Shown: positions 44,831-58,631, counted from the first letter of the stretch. The stretch: 64,000 nucleotides of DNA from Stratiolaelaps scimitus (GCA_019614645.1 JABWDB010000016.1:5723501-5787500); one strand, 5' to 3'. The notes: generated from the sequence alone by a model not told the origin. Program-made: numbers and translations.

Positions 44831-47800
44831 GAGAGAGACGTTTTACGTGAGGGAGGGCACTCGGGCTGCGTAGAACGAGATGAGGTTCCTCGCTCAGTGG
44901 CTGTCACTCCTTCGTAACACCTGTGCAACACGACATCCTCTTCGCAGCAGCAGCAGCATCGAACCGCGAGCCAGTGCGAGCTGACGCAGTCGGGTGTAGC
45001 ACCTCAGATTGTCGCCATGCCCCATCCTCCTCCGGAGCCACCTTCTCCCGTACCGTCCCGGGAGAGCACAAATGATTCACAGGCGTCGACTCGAATGACT
45101 AACACCTCGCCGGCTGAGCTTCGCCAACAACGCCACCTCTGCTCGCGGCGCCTGGTCAGCTGACCACGATCGAAGCATGACGTCACACAGGCTGACATTT
45201 CTTCCTGGATTCGTGCTGGCAAGCCCAAGCAGGCGCTTCGTTACCCACAGGGGTGAGACCTGTTGGGTGCGGGTACAATAAGAACTAGCGAAACAGCCAC
45301 CAGAGTCCGCAGAGTGCAGTTGGACTGCTGCTTCGAGCTGAACTGGTGATTGTGTCCGCAAGAAGAGCAAACGGATAGAGAAAAGTGTAGGCATGCAATG
45401 GGGCGGTTGGTTAATTCAGGTAGCGTCAACACGGGAGGATGATGTACACCAACTATTTATATTGCACCTACGCCGACTCACCACGTCTAACCAGACGAGG
45501 TTGTTTTGGATGCCGAGTAACGCCATGGGGAATTCTGTCTGGTCTGGTCGAAATACGTCATCATGTCTTGTCCGTTTAGATATAAGGTATCTATAGATTC
45601 TGACAACTTTCTAGGCGACTCGCTTATCTACCTGCAACACCACAACACGCGCCGGGACTAGACTTTTTGTTTTTATAAGTAAACCTTTGAGAAACAATGC
45701 AGTACAATTTGTAGAGTCAGAGCAAAATAATTGACGTTCATGGCCAATGCTCATCGCGAGCTAACTGGCATATGAAGCAACAAGCCGCACAATGGCTTGT
45801 TAAATAAACAATAAAAATTTGCTCTGGGAAACTCTCTCTCTCTCTCGCTCTGAGAATATCATATCACTATTTTGTAATCAAAAGTCTCCCGCAGGTCGCC
45901 CCCAGCCAGATACACGGCTAACAGTATGTTAACTCCACTACGACGTTGACGTCAATGTGTAATATTAGAACTCGAGGCTCATGCATTAAAATCAAAGTGC
46001 GTAACGTCGAAGGGTGACGAGTATCGCCTATTAATATTCATTTTCGAGACAGCGGAAGTCTTCTAATGGTGTTAGCACGGCGAGGGAAGCTGTCGCACTT
46101 AGGAACATGATATATCTCATTGTTTAGTGTAATAGTCCTCTTTGACACGCCCTTTCAAAAATGTTAGGTTCAGCGCTGCCATAAAATAGGCGTTGTACCA
46201 ACACTTCTAGTTTCCAATAATTCATAACTAGTTGAAGGATATCTAAAAATGACACAATTTTACCAGATAGCTATCGTTTTATAGGGCCGAAATATCATGT
46301 GCGAAATGAAGCAAGCTTTTTCAATTGTTGTTCTACAAATATTCGATATTATTATCATTGGTAATCATAGGCGAATATCCAACGTCTCCCATAGGTGAGG
46401 TCACACCGGAGGGCGCACTCTGCATATCCAATTAGCTGCCCTTTCTTTCTTCATATTCGAATGCGATACTTTGATGTGAATCGGATTACGGTACGTGAGA
46501 AGGCGAAAATCCTTTAATCCGATGGAAATTATCCAGGATCTTCGTTAGCGGCTGGCCTCCAGGCTTCGCCTATCAGACACTCCTTAGAACCCATTCAGAA
46601 ATCCATCTCATTCTGAGGACACAGCAGGACTAACAAGATTGAAGTGACTCCCGACCTGTGGCGCATATTTGCATCGATTATTGTAGAGCTGAATCAAGAT
46701 GGCCGGCCATTTTCGAACTTCGAGGACTTGAGATAAAGGTGAGTTCAGGGGGGTGTCGTCTATTTCCTGAGGACAGTGTTTAAGCAAAACATTACCTGCT
46801 TAGGGGCTGCTGTGTACAGATAAAGTCGCGCCAAATCGGCGACCTGCTGCCTCAGCTAACTATACTATATCTGATAAGATTTGGTCGGATAATAGCAAAC
46901 ACTTTTCACTCTGCTTGCATATGTTTGCTGTTCTTAGTGTAACGTCAGGTACTCTCTTACATTTTTAAGACACGGTGGTGCATTCATGTCGGGGGATTTG
47001 CTTTCGAACCATCGAAGCGAATCATGCGTGTTGCGATTTAGTGGTGCAAGCTCGCTCCCTTCGCTTCTATGATCTTCTTTGCGTGGTAAGTCACTTACGA
47101 GCTAGAAAGGAACAATCTCAAGGAGTCACCTCGTACATTGTTACTGAACGGACGACGTCAGATGGCCTGCTTACTGGATATCACTGTTCGCTTGCTGGAT
47201 CGGCGACCGGATATCGGTCTGCCAAATTCGACAGCGTCTGTCTTGGTCTGGCCTCCTTGGGTCATTTAACTGCTGATCCAGTTGCCGCACGTTATACGAC
47301 AAAGTTTCTCACTAACATACCAACTCTTAAACGTAATGCTGTACATTTATCTAAATCGACATTTATGACATGATTCAATTGTAAAATGTATACGAAATTA
47401 ATGAAACTCCAGCTAGTAGTGCTCGGTGGCCACAGAACTATAATACATATTACCTAACTCTATAGGTGAACCTATTAGAAGCCATCTTTGATTTTGATGC
47501 ATGGGCCTATTACTTCTATGTATAATAACTATCGGCAAATAGCGACGGATCACTTGATCTATATGCCCTAAACGGTTATTAGAGAGATAGCCTGTTAGCT
47601 CGTTTGATCCATGACGGATGTAGGAAGTCGCTATGGCAGCCCGTCCATCACGAGTGCTGCCAACTGTTCTGTAGGCGATCCGACATCGTCTACTGCCTTA
47701 GCCCTTGTTAACAAAGAAGGGAAGAAATCGTGGCTGGGTGACCTCCGAAGATCGGTAAGAAACCCTCATAGCGTTTTTTGTTAATCTTCCCAATGCATTC

Positions 47801-50800
47801 AACAGTCTGCCAGTAGGAGGTCTTCCAACAGAACTGCTGCGAAACTTACAACCAAAACCCCCTAAATGTTGGCTTGAAGTTGCCCCTTCGACCCACAGGG
47901 GTGATGGCTGCTCGTTCACGAGGCAATTTTCGTGAAGAAGTGCACAGAGAGCATGTCTTCCGCAACTGTACAGAGTGCATAGATTAGGCATTTCGCCAAG
48001 ATACGTTGGCAAGTGATAGAAGGAAGTGAGGGGATTCAAAAAGTGCATACAACCCTAAATCAAACAATCACGCTGGACGGCAAACATATATACTGCAAAT
48101 CGATTCAGAGCTTCCAGTAAACGAAGAAACCTTATTTTTGTTACCGTCAGGATAAAGCGGTAGTATCGCTGGCGGAGAACTAGTGCAGTGAGAGCTTGCA
48201 GTGTCGGAGAGCTACCTTCAGGCCACGTTTCATAAGTGCGTTTCATAGCAGACAACATCAGCCCTCTTTTTTTGTCCTTTCTCTCAGCCCTCAATTGCCC
48301 CAAACTGTACCGTACGCGCTCACGGTATGTTGATTGTGTAATGCAGCATACTGCAAATGTCTCCTATGCATAATTCGTGTAGACGATGTTGATTGCCGGC
48401 GACGGTGATTGGAATTGGGTGTACTTGACGTGCCATTAGGTTAATCACGTGCTTAGTACAACAGTGTTGTACGAGATCGAAATGAACTCCGCTTGAAAAG
48501 TACGTCAACGCTTTTATTCAGGATGCACGTGAATGATAGCTACCAAAGTAAGAACAGTATGTGATAAAGAAAAAGAAATGCTTGCACATTCGCCAAACGA
48601 CTCAGTTAATCCCCCGTGTCGTTCATCTCCGTGACCATTCGTTATTACAGGGAGAGTACTATAGAGGATTTCTTCAATAGGCCGGCGATACCGGTTGTCT
48701 TGGGTTGCTGTTCCTCTATGGCACGTCGTATTAATTCCCCCTGCTTAGGCCCCACCCCACAGGCCTTCGATACGCCTTGCCCACTGGCGGTGCTTGGCCT
48801 GATCTTGCACGCGATGGTGGTCCAGGCTGGAGAGAGCGATCGCCGATGGGCGATTCTCAGACATACACGTGATGGCTGCAACAGTCACTCAGTACCTTGT
48901 TATTATCCAAATCATCCAACTGGACCGACTGAATGGTACAGCCCAGGCAGCAAATGTAGGCGGAGTGGCCATAATCTTATCCAAATTGACGCGACCTTTC
49001 GATAGCCAAGGACCTCGTGGCGACTTGCATGTTCTGCTATCTCTTCATTCTTACACATTATATTACATACACTATGTGCGCCTATCGCTTCTGCCTAGAT
49101 GACCTCGCCGGTCACATTTGACGATCATGTTCAGCGGAGCGTCGCATCGATACGAAATAAACGTCGTCTATAATGAACATTAATAGCGAATACATACGTA
49201 AGGTACGAGACAAATTAGCAAGCACCAAATGAGGACATTTCCCCTACGTTTATCGGGAGCTCTCGTTCCTCATCCATAACTTAACATCTGTAATGTGTGG
49301 AATGTCTTTGGGTGGGTTTTAGGGTAGGCTAATTTTAACTGGCCCAATCAATTGCGATCAAAAACGGCCTCGCGGGGTGTGTATTGAACATCACAAGGGA
49401 CTAGGGCATGCACTACGATAGGTTCATCTACACGCAGATTCGTATGGTGCTAGTTAAGCAAGGTCACAAGATCGAGCTGATTAGGCGAGGCCTAAAACGG
49501 TAAGTCAAAATCAGTCATGGCTAGAATGAGTAGCAAGCGATAAGGATCCTGCAGAAACTGGTGTTGCCCGGAGCCAAGGGCCTTCCGTATTCTCCTAGGT
49601 ATCCCGCTCAATAGTACAACTCAATCAACGTTCTCTATTATGATATCGATACGTTTCTATTGTATCGTGGATAATAATAGAAATACAGGTTTAGCCGTAA
49701 ATAGCGCGCACGATACTGAACTGTTTCCCACAACGACAGTACATTATACTTATCTTTTGGGCCTCCTTCTGTTAAGCTGTCCTTGAACAAAACTCAATAA
49801 AAACAACGATAACATAATCACCATGTGCTAACGAAATAGGTGCACACGTGTTCAGTTTAATGCAACGGTCATTCTAGCGATCATAACCCTCAAGACATCA
49901 GACTAATCTTTGTATGACCAGCAAGGCCCTTCTTTGAGAGCCCTGTAGTTAGGCTATTAATGCTACATTTCGCACCTACCAATAGTAAGTAGTGTTCAAA
50001 TTGGGTGGCTCCGTATAGCATCATAACTGAATTATCCCGCCGTGTTGATACTGTACCGTGACTTTTCCTGCTCCTCATTCAGTTTTCAATGTGACTTCAG
50101 TTCACAATCAACTGCAAACAGCAACTGTTGTCATTCCCGTTATTATATGTAATATATAATAATGTAGTGCTATAGTATCTAATACATATAATATATTATA
50201 TGTACACTATATTATATTATACCTTTGATCAAGTGTTCGTTATTATTATTATTATACATTCAAAAGAGGGAACGAAGGGCCGCCTACACGGTCCGAATAT
50301 AATTCTCATCAATTTGCATTATGCCCAACATATACTGCATATATTACAATACCCATAAAATATTTTCAGGCCCATATACTACCCATATTACTACTATAAT
50401 AAATTTTCCGGGCTCACAGCCAACATATTATTACTGCTAATATTATTACTAATAATATATAATAGTTCCTATTGCTATGTGCTAGTACAGTTGCCGCCAG
50501 TCGGCAGACGCCCACCAAACAACCTTAAACATTTAGTACGGATTGGGGCGTATGTCTAACGACCGATAGCGGGTTCGTTGCTCTTCTATCATTTCGAAGC
50601 TTCGTAAGAGTGCTCACACTGTAGAGTACCTTGTCCCCAAGCTCTGTTGTTTATCTATTTCGAACCGGTAAAGCGACGACCCCTGTGAAACACAAAGGTG
50701 TCGACAGGTGCCTTCTCGTTTCGCTGCCGCACAACTGCTTTTCTTCCCTTGTTCGGCATGAGTCGTGGGTCCCGAATTGCGCGGTAACAGGCAATATGTT

Positions 50801-51621
50801 GAGAGTATATAGTAGCATAAGTGATACGTGCTTGAAGAGCTCTTAAAGCGACTTCTTACGAGAAGGAGGTCTTACAATGACAGCCGACGCGACAGTTTTC
50901 CCCTAAAACGTAATCCTATACAGGGCATAATATAAAGTCCCGCATAAACATTATAAAATGTTTATATTATACTATGTACTCAATACCTGACATAAGGTGA
51001 CAATAATATATATTATTATTGTTTATCTCCTAGGATGGACGTTGAGCATTCGACTGTTCGTCTCTATGTGAAGCGTTCTGCGCACTCTCGATCGGGTTAA
51101 TTATAGTCTTAAATAGTAATTTAAAGAATAAATTGCAGTGGCAAAAATGAGGAAATTAAATAGTCTAAATAGTAAGTAAAGTTTCAAAGAGAGTAGAACC
51201 ATTGACCACAAAGGCTACAGCTCAATTTTACAATCCTTCCTGCTAATTGCCTTACAACACCTTTTATAGTTCCATCAAAATTTCAAGATATTTTGTCGAT
51301 CGTAGCTTCCACGTGTCCAGCTCAATCAACTTTAGCATGGAGGACGAGCCTTCAAAAAATCGATTTTATCGAATGTCCGAGCGTTGATACAAACTACAGC
51401 GTGGACAGCCAGCCAACTTGAAGGCGTCACTATGCGTGTGGGCCATACCTACTCCGCTACTAGCTGAGCCAGGAAGGATCTGTAGGATCAGAGAAAGTAT
51501 GTCACTGTCAGACATGTTTTTCTTTTTTTTCCTAAGTTGTTCAGTGAAGCGACGGATGGCCCTTCCTAGGCGGATGATGGCGTGGCGTTAGAAGTGACTA
51601 GCCTTGTTGAATATTCTGTAG

Positions 51622-51657
<36 letters not shown>

Positions 51658-52026
51658 TGAGAAAACCCGCTTGTTCCTCGTCTGCTAGAATGGTCTATGG
51701 CACTTTCCAAGACGAATTACTTCCCGTTAACTGGCAGGTGCGTGCCTGCATGTGCAGGGCATTCGGGTGGAGGCAGGATGAGATGTACACGATGAGACAT
51801 ACTCAGGAAAGAGGCCGCATAGACACCGCGTGACCTGGGGATGACACCTCACTTTCATCTGGTCAACGTCAGCTGATGAGTTATAATACCAACCTCTATC
51901 CGAGATAACTCGAGATTAATAGACTCGCCTTCAAACAATGTTCCCTGAGAGAATCTACTTAGTGTTGGTATTTGTCACGCCTCGGTTTGGCCCAAAGTTC
52001 GCATGATAGCGGCATGCATATTCGAG
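44831..52026. other. Upstream flank of RGK, no gene supported
   Basis: A GC-rich part continues to about 45230. The rest is AT-rich, with TA-rich inverted stretches at about 50140-50230 and 50940-50965 and a GA run near 51625. Frames such as 46975-47373, 47698-48303 and 48616-49005 show no recognisable domain. Confidence 0.5.
51625..51654. repeat. (GA)n microsatellite
   Basis: About 15 GA units, which account for the Arg-Glu run in the local open frame. Confidence 0.9.
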
Positions 52027-52129
52027 TAGTATATATTAGTTTCAGTTATGCATGCAGTGTAGTTTCAGTATTATATATTAGTTTCAGTTATGCATGCAGT
52101 GTAGTTTCAGTATTATATATTAGTTTCAG
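52027..52129. repeat. 42-bp tandem repeat, about 2.5 copies
   Basis: The unit contains TATATTAGTTTCAGTTATGC and ATGCAGTGTAGTTTCAGTAT. The two main copies are almost identical, indicating recent amplification. Confidence 0.9.
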
Positions 52130-53502
52130 AAAACACAACCACGACATCAGATACCCGAATGGAAAGAGAGATAAAAACTGACGGGATCTCAACACATGTC
52201 GATAATCCATGTTAAACTTGCTGTCCTTCGTTAATTCGGCAAGACATAGCCCTACATTAAAGACAAAGTTCACTCAGGGTCGAAATATCATAACGTTTGA
52301 TTTAACTCCTGCCCTTTTCTTGCTAATTAGGATGTTCCGCAAACTGTAAAATCACTTCGCATGCTACTCTTTCAAGCTCACCTTTGACTTCCCCGCGTCT
52401 TAATAAACTTAGCCAACGACCGGATTAGCTCGCGTATGAGACAGCGGATCAGTTGCGTGGAAACGAGTTCTTTCCCGACTTGGCGTGTCTGAATATGATG
52501 GCAATGCGAGCTACGTGCGTAGGGCGATGTATATATAACATGTATACGTACAGCTGTGTTTGTGGACGTGATGGATTTAGCGCCTAAAGACAGACGCCAA
52601 CTATTTATAAACGCCGTTTAAAGTTCGTGTTACAGGTAGAGGCCTAACATAAAGTTGTTGCAGTAAAACTTGGTTGGGTACCTCACGAAATGATGATGCA
52701 TGAAACAAAAGAAATTGAAACAGAAGGGAACATGAAATGTGGCCAGTCAACAGTGTGTTCAGCCGAAGCCTTACATTAGGCCAAACCTAATGTCTTGTTG
52801 AGATAGCTCAATTGTCGACATTCTCTGGCATGCTGGCCATTTTAATTAGGCGTAGGCATACCAAATTAAACGCACATTGCGTCTATTTTCGACGTAATAA
52901 ACATTTACACAGGAAACACGGCGACAAGTCTATCTCTCTTATCGATCACGTAGAAGACACGTCCAATCAGATGTGTTTCGACTTTTAAAACACCAGCCAA
53001 GCCCAGCTGAACGGGGAATAACGATAGCAGCGCTTTCTGCTAGCTCGACGTTCGCTGCCCAAATGGGTAGACATTGACGATGTCTAACCTCGGAGTCTCG
53101 AACGAAAGGTCTCGATACGCCTTTGGTTCCCTTTTTCTCGCGTTTCGTTGCGGTTTCGGAATAGATGACGTAGGTATTCGAAGCATCCGGCTTGTCAAAT
53201 AGAAGTCTTTTTCGTAGGCCAAGTCGTTTGTACAATCGGCCTACGACAAGGTCCTCAGGATCGTTTGGGTTGCTCGTAGGTTGGCCTGAGGGTGGCCCTC
53301 ATATAGCAGTCATGCTGGCACGGACCGCTGCCGTCTTCCGTTGTAGGTCCCCTGTGGAGTATTCTATTATTCATCGTCCGAAGCGTCTGCGGCTTCGCCA
53401 CCTCTTTGCCAATACTCACCGACGGCAAATGCAATGAGTGCAGTTGGAATCATCACTTAAGCGGTTCCGCTGCAGCCCCAACCATAATATGTTGGTGTTT
53501 CG
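52130..53502. other. No gene seen
   Basis: Two overlapping minus-strand frames (52939-53235, 53040-53222) have no known domain. Confidence 0.5.
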
Positions 53503-53914
53503 TCATCACTATCACCAGCATCGTTGCGATAGCAAGAGTAACAGGGAAAAAGCTTTCTGTGTCTGTGTGTGTTTCGTAAACACACACACACACACACAGA
53601 TATATATATATATATATATATATATACCGCATTTACGTGTTGACGTGTTGCATCAATGAGCTTTTTTGTTTTACTGTCTCGCTCGCCATGGCTTACTTAT
53701 GTCCTGTGTCCTGTCATCACTATCACCAGCATCGTTGCGATAGCAAGAGCAACAGCGAAAAAGCATTTCGTAAACACACACACACACAGATATACATATA
53801 TATATATATATATTATATATGATAATACCGTATTTACGTGTTGACGTGTTGCATCAATGAGCGTTTTTGTTTGACTGTCTCGCTCGCCGTAGCTTACTTA
53901 TGTCCTGTGTCTTG
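53503..53914. repeat. 211-bp tandem duplication carrying CA and TA microsatellites
   Basis: TCATCACTATCACCAGCATC begins at 53503 and again at 53714. Each unit then has GTTGCGATAGCAAGAG, a (CA)n run, a (TA)n run, TTTACGTGTTGACGTGTTGC, CTGTCTCGCTCGCC and CTTACTTATGTCCTGTGTC. Unit 1 additionally has TGTGTGTGTTTCGTAAACAC, which can fold back on its CA run. The copies differ mainly in microsatellite length plus a few substitutions. Confidence 0.93.
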
Positions 53915-55301
53915 TTTTGCGTCGACGCGTGTCTAATGTATGATTACGCGCAGGCGACCTTGGAAAAGTGGCTTTGATATTTTGACGTATTCGAGACGGG
54001 AAGATATGATCTGATTCATTGGCTCCGACACCTATTATCATATGATACAGGCGCATAATTAACTATGCGCGACTCTGCTGAGACACGTGGTGCGCTAATG
54101 TGCTGTGACAAAAATAGTTCCAGTGTGTTTCGAAGGCAAACAATAAATTATTTCAGCTAAGACGGCGTCGAGTAGCCGCCTGAGAAGCAGTTTGCATCGA
54201 ATTTGATTTTTCGTTGAGATTTTAGTGATTTGTGAAAGGCCCTGTGTATTTCCTATATCATACATTATATATAGTTGCATCTAATGAGTGACTAATTAAG
54301 GAGTGCTATAGGTGGCCAAGGGTATGCAAACGTCGACTTGCCCCGAGAGGCCTTTAATAATGAAGTTATAAATGGGAATAAAAATGGAGCATACCTAGCC
54401 GTCAGAAGCTTGCAAGAACTCTGGGACCCTTGTGCAATAAAGCCTATATATACTAAAATATCTTTGTTTTAACTCGTTTAGTTTAGCCGATATTGAAATT
54501 TATATGTGTGCGGTTTTTTCGGGTCAGCCGAATATTAACGGATGTAGGCCCGTTATCTTAAATTGCTTTGGAAGATTTTACTAGCTTTTGCATAAACAAA
54601 ATTGAACCATTTCTTGTTGAATGGAACGATCGAACAAAAACATAATGGACATCCGAACGACGTGTCTTGGAAAGAAGTGCAATTCTAGTGTATATTCGTC
54701 AAGTCAAATTTAATTATCTCTCGATGTCATATGAGTCGTTTCTCAAGATCCGGAACACGTTTCCTGTTCCTACTCAGTACAGTGGTCTCTAATTAAACGC
54801 CCGCTGGATTTCCCAATTAAAATACGTAACGTGGTTTTAGTGACAAACTCTAATTGATGCAAAGTCCTACGCTCAGTCCGGACGGATAATTGGTGAAGCA
54901 GGTGACACCCAGCGTGAATGAACTCAATCCTCTACCCCCGAAATTCCCCTATTCCGCCAGATAGATATATCCATGCCATGTTAGATATATATGTATGACA
55001 TCTCCGCGGTGGACTACAATTCATATGCTCGAACACATAAAATTATGAACGATTTTTATATGTGAATGATGAACTAGTATTATACTTGTACTAATTTACA
55101 TCGCCACACTGTCCTACATAGGAAATTGTCTGTGTGGTAGCATGGTACAGTAGTGAAATACACGCAGGTTACTGTGCAGATTATATTAATCATTTTAATC
55201 ATTAGAAGTACTGCTGGCTGTAGGTTTATGCTCAAAACTCCGTTACGCACTTGGGTTGAGTCGGGATGGGGACAGGGTTTCAGGTCGAGGTGGTCATGGC
55301 C
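53915..55301. other. No gene seen
   Basis: AT-rich; open frames are short and without recognisable domains. Confidence 0.5.
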
Positions 55302-55336
55302 CCGAAGGAGGCGATGACATTGCCTCTCTGCACAGC
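55302..55336. repeat. 35-bp dispersed repeat, copy 2
   Basis: CCGAAGGAGGCGATGACATT followed by GCCTCTCTGCACAGC. See 37399-37433; upstream G-rich sequence is also shared in character. Confidence 0.7.
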
Positions 55337-55850
55337 TAGGGCGCTGTAGAACAAAGTGCCCTGCGCGCATGTCAGTCCTGGCGTAGACAAGCCCGTGGCA
55401 GTCTCTCTCAAGAAGGTTGGCCGCGAGTACGCCCGGGGGTGTACTGCGGACTGCTATCCGTCGGCGATTACTAGAAGTTAGGGGAACCTTTCTAGTAGGC
55501 CGCCGTTGGGGCTTCCATTACAATTGTTGGCCCGCCATTGTTTCACGAAGCTCGATCGTCGCCAAACACGAGCTTAGTGCCTTGCGCCAACAACGATCAC
55601 TGGAACAAAGTCTAGAGTCACGTGTGTTACTACTCTCGTCAGTGTCGGATATACCCCTTGGTCGGTGATCGCCTTTGACGAAACTGAATTTTATGGAATC
55701 CACGAGGGTCCATTTTTTTCATGGGATAAACCGAAAGGTAGAACTACCCCTCTTCACTGTATCCTCCCTCCCTATGTCAACCTGCCATTGCACTAACGTC
55801 CCTTGAAATAGAATATAATAATTTTATATTTGTTTATGATATATTTTGTA

Positions 55851-55872
55851 GGTATATATATATATATATATA

Positions 55873-55905
<33 letters not shown>
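55851..55905. repeat. Long (TA)n microsatellite
   Basis: About 27 TA units with a single C interruption (TATCTATA). Confidence 0.95.
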
Positions 55906-55908
<3 letters not shown>

Positions 55909-56689
55909 GAACGTAAATGTCTATACGTGGGTATATTTAACTGAGTCTGCTGATGATCACCAAGCCCTCTTAAATATCATAATTCACCCACTGCAACATG
56001 CTATCTGATACAGTCTGCATGAACGTGACAGTTTTTATAGTGCATCGCGCGGAGCGATGTATCTAGACAACTGGCAAGAAACGCGACTGAATCGTCGATA
56101 ATCTCTATGCTGGTATCCAGTGCTCGCGGGATGAGTCCTTTAATGTGTGGCCCGCACAGCATTGTGTGAAACATTCCGGCAGTTGGCTTTCGCCAGTAAG
56201 GCTCTAGCAGCGAAAATCTTAGATAAACAATGTCTATTTTTGACTATCCAAGTAGTGCACTAACTAGCACACAATATGCACCTCGTATGTTGAATTTATA
56301 ATCAACGTTTCCTCATTTATCTTTGTATAATTTATCATAGATATGAATTGCATAGTGATGTATTCAAAAGAAATCGTGTGACGTTCATGGTGAATCATCC
56401 TGAGCGGATTTAAGATGTGATGCATGCCTTTTGTGTTGAATGCCGCTTCTCTAGGTTGTGTGCAAAAACATATTGGCATACTTGTTGTCTCTACGATACC
56501 ATTGCGTCACATGCAACCGAAGCTCCACCTGCATGAATGCACCTGAAGGGCCGAGTAAATCAGATGCACTCTTTGCAAGAAAAAAACACCGGCAATGGAG
56601 GTGTCTCTTTGTTCGTTTGGAGTTCTTTTTTTCGTTTCGACCGACCGAGTCTCAGAGCTCATGTTTAAGCCTGTCCTTCTTTTGCCAGT

Positions 56690-57250
56690 CTGATATGTTC
56701 GCCGGGGGCTGTGTCCCCCGGCGTACCACACTCACCGCCACACCGCTGTCGCTCTTGTCGCCCCTCACCCATCGGGGGTTTGCAGTTTCCATTGCGTAGC
56801 GGAAATGGATCGTACGAAACGCGACGAGGAAAAGTATCAACGGTGATAAATTCTCCCAGCTCCGCCATCGCAGTGTCACGGTGTACCGTAGTAGCTGTAC
56901 AATCGGGGAGGTTCGCCGCTGTGGCAGTGCGTAAATGGAGCTCGGTCCCGGGCCGCTAGTCGTCCCGGGAAACTGGGTTGGATCCTGCTGGGTCTGGGTC
57001 CTCGTTCGCTTCAGCGTCAGCAGCACTCTCTCTAAGGCTGGAAACTGGGTCAAACGGGGCGTAGCGCCCAGATCGGGCGTGGGAGCGGGGACCGCGGCCG
57101 GGCGGTCCTGCCTGCGCGAACAGGAGCAAAGGATCTGGGCTTGCTCAGCCTGAGAAAGGGAGAAACCGAAGCTGGGTCGGTCGACGACGTTCTAGGAAAG
57201 AGACAACATGAAGGGTTGCAACTGCTGGTGCCACCGCTGCACTGCTTACT
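56690..57250. other. GC-rich island with a perfect hairpin; possible distal exon or promoter
   Basis: Visibly richer in G, C and CpG than its surroundings. It includes CGCCGGGGG-CTGTGT-CCCCCGGCG (56700-56723, 9-bp stem) and CCCGGGCCGC with CCCGGG nearby. Frames stay open on both strands (56652-57053 minus; 56935-57153 plus), as composition would produce. It might be a distal promoter or first exon of RGK or of a neighbour, but no splice or coding evidence supports this. Confidence 0.25.
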
Positions 57251-58057
57251 CAACAACGGTACTATATCAACAGCTACAACTCAACAACAATAACTAAGAA
57301 ACAAAGCAAGAATGACCTAATCCTCGTCATCGCAGGTTCAAGGGCAAGGGAATGGTGAAAAAAATGTTAATTGCGGCTTCAAGCATTTACATTGTAAGTG
57401 AAATCCGTTAATCTTGCTTAGTGCTATATTCATTGATCGAAGTCGATTCAGATTGAATAAAGCTAGCAAGCGTGATTGTCGTCAATGACCTCGGCAGTAA
57501 AGAAATATAGAAATGCTGTTTTTTAGTTCCGCCTCTGGCAGAATGAATGCAGGAAACGCGAAATTGCCTTGACTAAAATTGCATACACTCTAGTTGGCAG
57601 AATCGAATGCAATCGTTTCGACGTCCAACCAAACGGCGAAAAAAACTCTGCAGGCGCGAAGAGATGCATCGAAAGTTCGTTTAGATTGCGCAAGACTACA
57701 TTGTAACTTCTAAAGCTATAGAAATTGCGCTGTTGAATAGATTCGCGGAAGATTCACGGTGTCCTCCTTGAAGAGTTGGCGAAGACAATTACCAATGGGA
57801 AATACTGCACATAGGAGACGTGAGGCGTCTTCTCTCCAAAGGATTTCCCGAGTCTCATCAAATAAGGAGTGGAGCCATTTTCACATTGGGCTCTATCCTG
57901 AGAAGTGGGATAACGACAATGGCTTTGATAATGCGCGATCGAAAGTTCCAATCGACCTAGTTAGATATTAAAGTCTCTCGAGATGTGCGAAGAACACTGC
58001 GAAGGATGAAAATGACTTTTTGTGGCTCTCCCAATAGAAACCTAACCAGATGGAAAG

Positions 58058-58280
58058 TGACCGAACTCAAATTGTAGAGTCGCTCATTTATTTAGGTATC
58101 TATTTATGCTCAACCCATGTAAATCCCAGAGCTTATGGTTGCTTATGGTTGATTTTCTATGGTCCTCTGTCAAGCATAATGGACTCCTATAAATCGGATT
58201 AAATAATACGAATTGAAGCGTTTCTATTAGTTTTATGCTCTCGATGCGTCCAATTAACCGATTGATCAATAAATCGTCGG
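58058..58280 (+). mobile_element. Degenerate LINE reverse-transcriptase C-terminal fragment
   Basis: One frame reads DRTQIVESLIYLGIYLCSTH at about 58060-58120, matching the VxxFxYLGxxI block after the reverse-transcriptase palm. A following frame reads MDSYKSD, stop, IIRIEAFLLVL (about 58180-58225), resembling the KLDAFE(M/R)WC(Y/L)R block of RTE/BovB-style LINEs. Stops interrupt it. The clade is tentative. Confidence 0.5.
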
Positions 58281-58598
58281 ATATTTGACAAATGCAAATG
58301 CTGTCGAAGGAACTTTTAACTCAGTGAAGTCAGCTAGGTATAACAGAGCGTTGACAAACTCCTATAAATCCGCAGCCCATACATACGCCATTTCTGCGTG
58401 TCTACACCAGCGAACCGCAGAGAAACCAACTACCGGTAATGAAATCATTACCAATTCTCACCCCTTGAGTCATTAATTGAGGTGCGGGGCTTCCCTTCAC
58501 CAGAGTGAAGTCATTGTGAACTAGCGAGGTTTCGGAGTAGACTTACTCGCACTTTGACCTATGCCAAATTGAATATATATACATATCCCCCCATGAGG

Positions 58599-58603
<5 letters not shown>

Positions 58604-58631
<28 letters not shown>

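Noticed and set aside
46400..46760. Possible transposase or LINE debris upstream of RGK
   Set aside because: Frames contain several stops and no diagnostic motif could be read.
47698..48303. About 200 codons on the minus strand interrupted by one amber codon (48055-48057)
   Set aside because: Considered as a pseudogene or readthrough gene. No domain is recognised, the upstream start is only TTG, and the length is near chance.
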